Shown: piece by piece, positions 16,063-23,028 of the stretch
Layout: each line of letters begins with the position of its first letter
How positions within the stretch are numbered: position 1 is the first letter of the stretch
Assembly (NCBI GenBank): GCA_002887195.1
Contig: PJAB01000616.1
Span: 1-23,028, forward strand
DNA length: 23,028 nucleotides
Reading direction: 5' to 3'
Origin: Chrysochromulina parva
Taxonomy: Eukaryota > Haptophyta > Prymnesiales > Chrysochromulinaceae
The notes under the pieces: generated by a model
Database searches by the model: none
What the model was told of the DNA's origin: nothing
What the model saw: only the letters and a program-made list of their open reading frames with translations
Position numbers and translations under genes: made by a program

Positions 16063-16637
16063 GAGCACCGTGCTCCACCAGCAGCCCTCACACGACCTCA
16101 GCAACTGTGGGCATGAGAACCGCACCACTTCACGTTTGGTACGTTCGGTGAAACCTCCGCGCGGTTCAGGTGTTGGTTCCGGTGTGCATGGAGTCTGAGG
16201 TCGAGAGCCGGGACCGGAAACGCTATCATTCCGCTCAACTTGTGAACCCACTTCTATCTTCTTTTTTCCAAATTGCACATCGTCCGGCACACGGGAACAC
16301 AGGCGGCCGGCCGGGGCGTACACCGTACATGATTTTACATGATGACTAAACATGGAACATGCACGCGGCGTACCGAGCGTTGCGTCACCGTTTTCGTTAC
16401 GGCCGATGCCAGCCCTTGACTCGTGTGAACCCTTTTTTTATCAGCGGCGACTTTGGGAAATTTAATTTCCGAAAGTCTTCCCGGTAAAAAGACACCGGGG
16501 GGAGCCGGGACACTGTACCGGTAAGGTGTCTCGTGTGTGTCCCGGCTCCCCCCGGTGTCTTTTTACCGGTAAGACACCGGGGGAGCCAGGACACCGGGTA
16601 TACCCGGTAGCCTCGCGCGACTCTTGGCACAAGAACA
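16063..16637. other. Intergenic region between LRRC56 and the DHHC gene
   Basis: This 575-bp region lies downstream of LRRC56 and upstream of the ankyrin-DHHC gene. Its left part is moderately A/T-rich, with a pyrimidine run near 16250-16270. The right part is occupied by the inverted-repeat element described separately. No supported gene was found. Confidence 0.55.
16475..16609. repeat. Inverted-repeat element with perfect 33-bp arms and extra copy
   Basis: Bases 16481-16513 and 16537-16569 are exact reverse complements (33 of 33). The arms extend to 16475-16513 and 16537-16575 with one mismatch. The 23-base loop contains a further fragment like the arm end (ACCGGTAAGGTGTC). A third, direct-orientation copy with a small deletion follows at 16566-16594. 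A perfect 16-bp palindrome (ACCGGGTATACCCGGT) lies at 16593-16608. The element ends 28 bp before the next gene's ATG. It could be a small nonautonomous transposon-like element or a strong hairpin in the 5' leader or promoter. Confidence 0.9.
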
Positions 16638-18653
16638 ATGGCTCTTCCGGTCAACTCATTCGGGAGCAGTGGCGGTGCTGACGGAACGCGCGTCGCCGCG
16701 GCCCTCGCGGCCATCGACCGTGAGGACGTGGAGACGCTCTCCATGCTGCTCGAGACTGACCCATCCTTCCCTATCGACGAGAGCGCTTCCTGGCGTGACG
16801 ACATGCGCCTCGCGCCGATTCACCTCGCGGCCAGGCAAGCGGCGTTGCGCTCCATTCAAGTGCTGTTAGTGCGCGGGGCGTCTGCCACCGTGCACGACGG
16901 CCAAGGCTGGAGCTGCCTGCATCACCTTGCCACCTCGAGTGCAGACGACGAGAGCAAGGCACTCGCCCTCACACTGCTGCTGCGTGCAGGCGCCGACGCC
17001 GATGCGTCGACACCAACGCACCAGACTGCGCTGCACCTCGCTTCCCGCGAAGCGTCGACCGGCCCCGACTTCCTCTCGCGCTTGGTCCTGGTCACGCGCG
17101 AGACGAACGCGTGCGACGCGGCCGGTCGCACGGCACTGCACTACACGGCACTCTCGACGGTCAATGATGGCAGGGCGCTCGAGCTGGCCGAAGTGCTGCT
17201 CAAGTACGCGAACATCGACCCGCGCGATGCCGACTCCGAGGGGCGCAGCGCGGCGGAGGTGGCAGAGGCGCGTGGCAAGGCCGAGCTCGCTGCGGGGCTG
17301 AGGCGCGCAGAGGAGCGCGCCGCCGCCCGAGCCTCGTGCTGCTGTGGCGGTGGCCGTTGGGTTCAGCCGGCGATCCTGATCGGCTTCGTGCTGCTCACGC
17401 ACGCGATGGCCAGCTTCTACTGCTTGCCGTGCATCGAGCACGCGGGCGTGACCATTGGTCTCGCCACACTCCTCGTACTCGTGGCCGTCAGCGGCGTGGT
17501 CACGAGCGCGAGCAACCCGGGCTACCTGCCCCGCAACTCGCCCTCCCTGCGCCAACGGCAGCGCCAGCAGCGACAGCAGCAGCAGCGTCAACGCCAGCAG
17601 CACGATCAACGCCAGCAGCAGCAGCAGCAGGCGGCCGCGGCATCGGCACAGCGGCAACCGTCGCGGCCTGAGCAGCAGCCAGCTGCCGGCGTGGCCGGCA
17701 TGGCCGGCGTGGCCGACGTGGCCGGCGTGCAGCCGAGGCTCACGGCAGGGCCTCTCGTGGCCCCCCCGCCGACTGGCGCCGCCGAGGAGGAGCCACAGGC
17801 GCCGCTCGCATTCTCGAACGCGCCCATCCCGCAGGCGATCACGCCGCTCGGGCACACGGGGAGTGTGCACTACTGTCACTCCTGCCGCGCTCCGAAGCCG
17901 TTGCGCTCGAAGCACTGCCGAACGTGCGACCGTTGCGTAGCTCAGTTCGATCATCATTGCCCGTGGCTCGGAGCTTGCATCGGGCTGCGCAACCGCGTGC
18001 AGTTCTACCTCTTCGTGAGTGCTCTGGTCCTTGATCTGTGGGCACTGCTTGCCCTCGGCGCCCTTTCTGCCTATGACTGCTCACTGGACGGCGACGACGC
18101 CAACGCGGCCGACATGGGCGCACTGGCATGGAAGGCGATGATGCAAGCGCTGGCGCCGGGGGAAGGTGCGGAGCTGAATGACGCGAACGGTTCACTGGAG
18201 CCGCTGGGCTTGAAGCAGGCAAGGGGCTGGCCTTTGGAGGAGGAGGTGGGTTCGGGCGGCATGCCGAGCCCACCCTCGCCAGCCTCGTGGGTGTGCGCCA
18301 ACTTCCCCACATGGTGTGCCGCGCTGCCCGGCTGGCGCGTGCACACCGCTGTGGGGATGCGGATTGCCCTCGCGGGGCTCGCCGGCCTCGTCGCGCTGCC
18401 GCTCACGTATTTTTGGTACTGCCGCACGCGCAATGTGCTCGTCAACCTCACAACCAACGAGCGGCACAACAAGAGCCGCTACGCGCACTTTCGAAGGTCG
18501 GACGGGAGCTTCTTCAACCCCTTCGACCGCGGCCCCCTTGCCAACTGCAAGCACTACTTCTGCCGGGGCGCGGCGGTGGGGCAGCAGCTGCTCCTGTTCC
18601 AGGACGACGAGCCGCGGATCGGCTGGATGGCCGCCGTCAAGCCGATCGTCTGA
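16638..18653 (+). CDS. Ankyrin-repeat DHHC palmitoyltransferase (HIP14/AKR1 type)
   Basis: The 671-residue enzyme transfers palmitate from palmitoyl-CoA to protein cysteines on endomembranes. Residues about 15-225 contain four to five ankyrin repeats (APIHLAARQAALRSIQVLLV, GWSCLHHLATS, TALHLASREAS, GRTALHYTALSTV). Two membrane spans follow at about 243-260 and 270-290. A low-complexity cytosolic loop has a Gln-rich run (304-340). Next comes the cysteine-rich domain (CHSCRAPKPLRSKHCRTCDRCV) with catalytic DHHC at 438-441 in FDHHCPWLGACIGLRN. Further spans lie at about 456-477 and 573-595. The conserved TTxE motif is TTNE at 605-608, and NPFDRGPLANCKHYF matches the C-terminal PaCCT motif. A loop of about 90 residues between the third and fourth spans is longer than usual. 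All catalytic elements are present. The ATG at 16638 has a Kozak-like AACAATGG context. Confidence 0.92.
   Translation: MALPVNSFGSSGGADGTRVAAALAAIDREDVETLSMLLETDPSFPIDESASWRDDMRLAPIHLAARQAALRSIQVLLVRGASATVHDGQGWSCLHHLATSSADDESKALALTLLLRAGADADASTPTHQTALHLASREASTGPDFLSRLVLVTRETNACDAAGRTALHYTALSTVNDGRALELAEVLLKYANIDPRDADSEGRSAAEVAEARGKAELAAGLRRAEERAAARASCCCGGGRWVQPAILIGFVLLTHAMASFYCLPCIEHAGVTIGLATLLVLVAVSGVVTSASNPGYLPRNSPSLRQRQRQQRQQQQRQRQQHDQRQQQQQQAAAASAQRQPSRPEQQPAAGVAGMAGVADVAGVQPRLTAGPLVAPPPTGAAEEEPQAPLAFSNAPIPQAITPLGHTGSVHYCHSCRAPKPLRSKHCRTCDRCVAQFDHHCPWLGACIGLRNRVQFYLFVSALVLDLWALLALGALSAYDCSLDGDDANAADMGALAWKAMMQALAPGEGAELNDANGSLEPLGLKQARGWPLEEEVGSGGMPSPPSPASWVCANFPTWCAALPGWRVHTAVGMRIALAGLAGLVALPLTYFWYCRTRNVLVNLTTNERHNKSRYAHFRRSDGSFFNPFDRGPLANCKHYFCRGAAVGQQLLLFQDDEPRIGWMAAVKPIV
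17551..17631 (+). repeat. Gln-coding CAG/CGC-rich simple repeat
   Basis: An imperfect run of CAG, CGC/CGG and CAA codons in the DHHC gene encodes a Gln/Arg tract followed by alanines. It lies in the loop between the second membrane span and the cysteine-rich domain, where length change would be tolerated. Confidence 0.8.
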
Positions 18654-19246
18654 CAGGGACGAAATGGCCGCGCCGGCGCGCGGCGCGGAGGGCCGGGTTG
18701 GTCGGGGTTCGTTGGGGCGTCCCACAGACTGGGCTCAGCGCTAAGTGGGCAGTCAGAAAGGAACCATACACGTGGCCATAGTGTGCACTTAGGGGTCGTA
18801 GCGCGCGAAGTACGACTCACGTTTTATCGTCCCGCCACGCGCACACGATCGGATCCCGATCGCACCGCACCGCCATACGAACTACTTACACCTCTCAATG
18901 AGCCTCTCTAGTACACCGCGTGGTCCACCGGACACGCGGCCGGAGCACGATCGGATCGCTCAAACATTGTGAACACAACGATCGCTCACGACATACTCCC
19001 GTGCCGTTCTTGTTACGGGATAGTCGACTGGGACAACCGCGCACGTCCGCGGCGCGTGAGCCCACTGCGGTCCCCCGGAGCACACACCGCGCACCGGTCT
19101 GGTCGGGTGGCTCCACATGCTCCACAGCTACACATACCATGCGCTTGGCCGTCTCGTACTCGGCGATTCTGATGTCAACCACACATGATTCGTCCTGTCA
19201 ACGCATGCATCAGGAGACCTGCCACGTCTCCGGCTCGACCGTTGCT
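18654..19246. other. Intergenic region between convergent 3' ends
   Basis: This 593-bp region lies between the stops of the DHHC gene and the tandem-module gene. The 12-mer CACGATCGGATC occurs twice, at 18844-18855 and 18946-18957. I see no supported gene, although open frames from the neighbouring gene's opposite strand extend into it. Confidence 0.55.
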
Positions 19247-22200
19247 TCACTTGGGTGCGGGGCTCGCGCTGCGCTTCGCCGCCTGCTGCTTGGGCGGCGC
19301 ACCACGCGCAGCTCCCACCGCGGGCGCTCCGGGCGCCGCGGGCGCTCCAGGCGCCCCGGGCACACCGGGCACCCCGGCCTTGGCAGGTGGGCGTGCGCCA
19401 CGTGGCGAGGGCGCTCGCTGCGGCGCGCCACGTGGCGATTGCGCGCGTGGAGGCGCTGTCCTGGGCACCTCGGGCGCTGTCCTGGGCACCTCGGGCTTGG
19501 CGGTTTTGGCTGCCGCGTCGGGCAGCGAGGTCGCCTGAGGCGGCGGGCGCGGCGGGAGCGCCCTGGGGGGCGGCTGCGCCGGCTCGCGCTGTGCCGGCTC
19601 ACCCTCTGCGGTCGCTCCTCCCGTCGGCTGCGGCCGCGGCGGCGGCGGCGCGGGCATGGCGGTGGTGTGGCTGCTGCTGCTCACGCGCGGGCTCTGCGCG
19701 GCAGCGCTGGAGAGCGAGGTCCTAAGCACCTCGTGTTCGTCCATACGGCCGGCGAGGTTGGCAAGGAAGCCTGCCACCTGCTGCACGATCGTCATGGGCG
19801 AGCAGTGCTGGTACTTGAGCATGCCGCAGAGGGCGAGGCACTTCGCATACTCCTTCACAGGCATGCCCAGCTCGCTCGGCACACACGCTTGGTAGGCGGC
19901 GCTCGCGTCCAGCCACGTGAGGTCGCAGCGCGCCTCGCCACCAATGGGCGGCGGCAACTTCACGATGACACCTTTCATCAGCCCGACGCTCGAGAGCTGC
20001 TGCAAGAAGGCACGCTCGCTCATCAGGCCGTCCCGAGCGGGCACGGCGTCGGCGAAAAAAGAGCGGAGGGCCACCTCGTGCACGCGGAGCACCGCCGTGG
20101 TGGGCACATCCGCCAGGAGTGCTCCTAGTTTGGGGCGCACCCGCTCCAGGTGACTTGTGCGCGAGAGCTGGCTGTCGACGAGCGCCGCGAGCGCCTCGGG
20201 CAAGGCGACAGTCGGCGCGCCGCCGCGCGCCTTGGGGTCAAACTTGGGGTTGGCGCGCGCGAAGGCGAGGGCCGTCATCAGCTCAAGGAACTCGTGCAGC
20301 TCGAGATCGCTGTCGGTCGCGCCACGCGACCTGTTCACCACGTCAAAGAGGGAGACGATGCGCGTCATCGGGAAGTCTTTGGTTGCGAGGCCGCAGTCGA
20401 GCGCCAGGTCGACGAGCTCCGTCTGCTGCATCGTGCTGGCCGCTGCGCCGCCCGCCTCGTCGCCACAATACGAATAGTACTCAAACAAGTTGAGCAGGTC
20501 GACGAAGGCCGCGTGCAGCACGTCGAAGACATCGCGTTCCCAAGCAGGGAAGCCGAAGAGCGTCGACAGGTCCATCTTTCTCCATGTGGCGATCCACTTC
20601 TCGTGCTCGGCCGCGGATTGGCCAGGCAACCCCTCCACCCTGGACAGGTCGACGCGCGCGGCCGCCGCGGAGGTGGCCGCCACCTGCGTGGCCGCCACCT
20701 CCTCCTTCTGGCCCAGGTAGGTGGCCACGAGCGTCGCCACCTTGACCTCGTTGCTCATCTCCGTCACCTCCTGGTACTTGACCGCGCCGCACAGCGCGAG
20801 GCACAGCAGGAATTCCTCAAAGTCGATCGTCGAGTTGCCCTCGTCGCCGCCGTCGCCTCGCTGGCACGAGACGAAGGCGCGCTCCACGTCGGATACCGCG
20901 AGTTGCGCCTCGACGTCGGCGCCGCCGGAGGCGGGGCTCACCATGCGCGCGCCGATTACCTTGCGCTCCTTCATCTCAGCCACGAGAGTCGGGCATGACA
21001 TGACGAGAGACCCGAAGAGTGAACGCGACTTTTCGCGCGCGCGGCACGCGGCCTCGAACGTCGTGCGCAGCGGGCCTCGCGACGAGCTGAAGAGAGATTT
21101 GAGATCGAGTTTCGTCTTGAGCTCGGCCTTGAGCTCGGCCTGCTTCGCCTTCTTGGCGCCGACGAGCACGTGCTTCGTCAGCAGCGTGGCGAGGCAGCCG
21201 GGGAGTGGTACCTCAACGGCGTTCTCATGGCCCGCGGTGCCGAGCGACGGGTTGGCGCGCGCGACGGCGAGCATCACGAGCAGCGTCACGAATCCCGGCA
21301 GCGTGAGCGCATCGTCAGGGGTGATCTGTGCGTAGATCGTGTTGACACGCGCGAGCGGGAACGTGTCCGTCGCAAGCCCGGTGTCGCGCACGAGCGAAGC
21401 CAGCTCATTCTGCTGCAGCGTCTCATCTAGCTTCGCTGAGGCGACGCCCTTGCCTGCGCCCACGGCCTTGGCGTACGAGTAGAAGACGTCGGCAACCTGC
21501 CCAAAGATGGGCTGCAGAAGCAGGAAGACCTCCTTCTCCCACGCCGGGAAGCCGACGACGCGGCTCAGGTCGAGCGCCTTCCATGACTCGATGAAGAGCG
21601 AGTGAGCCGCGAGGTCCTGGCCCGGCAGCGGCTTGGCCGTGCCATAGCCGGTGAAGCGCTCGATCTTGGGCATGAGCACCTCGGTCAGCACGTCCACCTC
21701 GTTCTTCTCGCCCATGTAGTTGGCCATGAGCCCCGAGACACGCTGCGCGAGGCTCATGGCGCCCACCTCCTCGTACTTGATGTGGCCGCACAGCGCGAGA
21801 GAGACGATCCACTCGTCGTAATCGACCGTCGTCCGGGCCTGCCCTGGCTGCTTGTTCTCATCCTTCTGCGCGGTGACGAAGGCGCCCTTGGCGTCGAGCA
21901 GCGACAGGTTCAGGTGCACCGCAGGAGGTGTCGCGCCCACCACCGCGGACGTGGGCGCCACCATCTGGTCGCGGATGATGCCTCGGTCGAAGAGGTTTTC
22001 GAGGAATGCATCCATCGAGAGCACCTTCTCGCCCTGGGTGAGTAGCTTCCAGCGCTTGGCCAGGTTGGCCTTGTACGACCACAGAGCCACCTGCACGTCG
22101 GGGTCGTCATTGATCGCCGCCTTGACGGACGCAACGCCATCGCGCTTCGCGCTCTGCAGCAGCGACTTGCGGAGCAGCGCCTCGAGGCAGCCGGGCAGCG

Positions 22201-23028
22201 GATTGGCGACCGCCGCCGCGTCGGTGTAGCCCACCTCGCCGAAGCGAGGGTTGGCGCGCTGGAAGGCGAGCATCACGACCACCGTTAGGAACTCGTGCAG
22301 CTCCAGATTGCCATCGCCAGCCTTTTTCGCGCGCTTCTCACCTTTGGCCGGCTTGGGCATCGACATGCCCAGGGCGTCCTCCTGGTCGGCATGCTCGAAG
22401 ATCCCGATGACGCGCGCCATCGGGAACGCCTCGGAAGCGATGCCGCAATCGAGCGCGAGGTTGATGAGCTCCGATTGCTGCATCGTCTCGGCGGCGTGGG
22501 CCGAGCTCGAACCGGCCGTGCCCACCTTGGAGTACTGGGTGAAGATCGAGCGCAGCTCCTTGATGGAGCCCTCGAGCAGCCCGTACACCTCCTTCTCCCA
22601 CGCCGGGAAGCCGAAGACGTGCGACAGGTCCATCTTCTGCCAAGTTGCCAGCCACCTGCTGTCGACGCCGCTCGAGAGCGAGGGCGGCGTGAAGCGCTCC
22701 ATGGGAGGCGCGACCGCCTCCGTGATCACCGCGTGCTCGTCCTTCTCGCCCAGGTAGTTGGCGATGATGCCGTCCACGCGCTGCGGCAGGCTCATCTCCG
22801 TAATCTCCTCGTACTTGATGTGGCCGCACAGCCCGAGGCACACGACGAACTCGTCGAAGGTCATCATCTGGGCATCATCGTCAGCATCGTCGGCGCTCTG
22901 GCACGTCACGAACGCCCCCTTGGCATCGAGCCACGACAGGTTCGAGTGGCGCCGCGGCAGAGGCACGCCCTTGACGATCGGCGTCGGGTCCACCATGATG
23001 TCCTTGGTCACCTTGCGCTCGAACAGGT
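19247..23028 (-). CDS. Large tandem-module protein with EF-hand-like segments (5' end beyond window)
   Basis: The frame is open from the right edge to the stop at 19247-19249, giving at least 1260 residues. It consists of three repeats of about 340 residues and a partial fourth. The repeats begin near 23020, 21990 and 20970, and the partial one near 19990. Each carries, in order: a (K/R)xV(I/T)xxxMV-type lead, W/L-LDAKGAFVTCQ, a segment like MMTFDEFVVCLGLCGHIKYE, a central GFPAWEKEV motif, QQ(S/T)EL(I/V)(D/N)LALDCG(I/L)A, FPMARV..IF, then LELHEFL...LAFxRANPKF. The DxxxxxxF(D/E)EF and LxLHEFL pieces resemble the second half of EF-hands, but most loops lack a full set of calcium ligands. The last 150 residues are Pro/Ala/Arg-rich with collagen-like GxPGxP steps. 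No transmembrane segment is evident. The lead of the first visible repeat (LFERKVTKDIMVDP) is complete at the edge, so further repeats probably lie upstream. The function is unknown; a cytoskeletal or flagellar role is only a guess. Confidence 0.8.
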   Translation of the reverse strand, partial: LFERKVTKDIMVDPTPIVKGVPLPRRHSNLSWLDAKGAFVTCQSADDADDDAQMMTFDEFVVCLGLCGHIKYEEITEMSLPQRVDGIIANYLGEKDEHAVITEAVAPPMERFTPPSLSSGVDSRWLATWQKMDLSHVFGFPAWEKEVYGLLEGSIKELRSIFTQYSKVGTAGSSSAHAAETMQQSELINLALDCGIASEAFPMARVIGIFEHADQEDALGMSMPKPAKGEKRAKKAGDGNLELHEFLTVVVMLAFQRANPRFGEVGYTDAAAVANPLPGCLEALLRKSLLQSAKRDGVASVKAAINDDPDVQVALWSYKANLAKRWKLLTQGEKVLSMDAFLENLFDRGIIRDQMVAPTSAVVGATPPAVHLNLSLLDAKGAFVTAQKDENKQPGQARTTVDYDEWIVSLALCGHIKYEEVGAMSLAQRVSGLMANYMGEKNEVDVLTEVLMPKIERFTGYGTAKPLPGQDLAAHSLFIESWKALDLSRVVGFPAWEKEVFLLLQPIFGQVADVFYSYAKAVGAGKGVASAKLDETLQQNELASLVRDTGLATDTFPLARVNTIYAQITPDDALTLPGFVTLLVMLAVARANPSLGTAGHENAVEVPLPGCLATLLTKHVLVGAKKAKQAELKAELKTKLDLKSLFSSSRGPLRTTFEAACRAREKSRSLFGSLVMSCPTLVAEMKERKVIGARMVSPASGGADVEAQLAVSDVERAFVSCQRGDGGDEGNSTIDFEEFLLCLALCGAVKYQEVTEMSNEVKVATLVATYLGQKEEVAATQVAATSAAAARVDLSRVEGLPGQSAAEHEKWIATWRKMDLSTLFGFPAWERDVFDVLHAAFVDLLNLFEYYSYCGDEAGGAAASTMQQTELVDLALDCGLATKDFPMTRIVSLFDVVNRSRGATDSDLELHEFLELMTALAFARANPKFDPKARGGAPTVALPEALAALVDSQLSRTSHLERVRPKLGALLADVPTTAVLRVHEVALRSFFADAVPARDGLMSERAFLQQLSSVGLMKGVIVKLPPPIGGEARCDLTWLDASAAYQACVPSELGMPVKEYAKCLALCGMLKYQHCSPMTIVQQVAGFLANLAGRMDEHEVLRTSLSSAAAQSPRVSSSSHTTAMPAPPPPRPQPTGGATAEGEPAQREPAQPPPRALPPRPPPQATSLPDAAAKTAKPEVPRTAPEVPRTAPPRAQSPRGAPQRAPSPRGARPPAKAGVPGVPGAPGAPAAPGAPAVGAARGAPPKQQAAKRSASPAPK

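Noticed and set aside
16475..16609. CRISPR array or rho-independent terminator
   Set aside because: Units alternate orientation without regular spacers, and the genome is eukaryotic; arms are far too long for a bacterial terminator.
16866..17957. Minus-strand frame of 363 codons opposite the DHHC gene
   Set aside because: It mirrors the ankyrin and Gln-repeat coding DNA and has Leu/Arg runs made by the reversed repeat.
18920..20128. Plus-strand frame of 402 codons
   Set aside because: Most of it is antisense to the tandem-module gene and Arg/Gly-rich; the intergenic start adds no recognisable sequence.
20150..20998. Plus-strand frame of 282 codons
   Set aside because: It is fully antisense to the conserved modules of the large minus-strand gene.

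Overview
The window looks like nuclear DNA of a photosynthetic, flagellated unicellular eukaryote with a complex (secondary) plastid. The best guess is a haptophyte-type alga; this is inference, not proof. The evidence is as follows. Codon third positions are strongly G/C. The protein families are typically eukaryotic: the anaphase-promoting complex, a SKP1-like protein, an ankyrin-DHHC palmitoyltransferase, a Sec14/CRAL-TRIO protein and the ciliary protein LRRC56. SufD, the iron-sulfur assembly protein that serves plastids, is nuclear-encoded with a signal-peptide-like leader, and one clear GT-AG intron interrupts it. There are no operons, Shine-Dalgarno sites, tRNAs, rRNAs or CRISPR arrays that I can see.

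Layout, left to right. Bases 1-240 (minus) hold the 5' end of a SKP1-like gene running off the left edge. It is divergent from APC4 (400-2946, plus), a cyclosome scaffold subunit, across about 160 bp. A DGQHR/ParB-like protein (3505-5181, minus) converges on APC4 and is divergent, with only 24 bp between start codons, from a 1241-residue membrane protein with PDZ-like and armadillo-like regions (5206-8931, plus). A CRAL-TRIO protein (9406-10377, minus) follows. Next comes a small secretory or plastid-targeted protein of unknown function (10946-11473, plus). Plastid SufD lies in two exons (12126-13973, minus) and is divergent from LRRC56/ODA8 (14197-16062, plus). An ankyrin-DHHC S-acyltransferase (16638-18653, plus) is preceded by a striking inverted-repeat element. 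The right end is a large minus-strand gene (19247 to beyond 23028) made of tandem modules of about 340 residues with EF-hand-like segments and a proline-rich tail.

The genes do not form one pathway. Links worth noting are: two ubiquitin-ligase components (SKP1-like and APC4) back to back; one ciliary gene (LRRC56); and two products with likely plastid or secretory leaders. Gene density is high, introns are rare, and several divergent pairs must share very short promoter regions. A short CTTGACTTG motif recurs in noncoding DNA across the window. The least explained items are the DGQHR protein, the membrane-PDZ-armadillo fusion, the tandem-module protein and the inverted-repeat element at 16475-16609.
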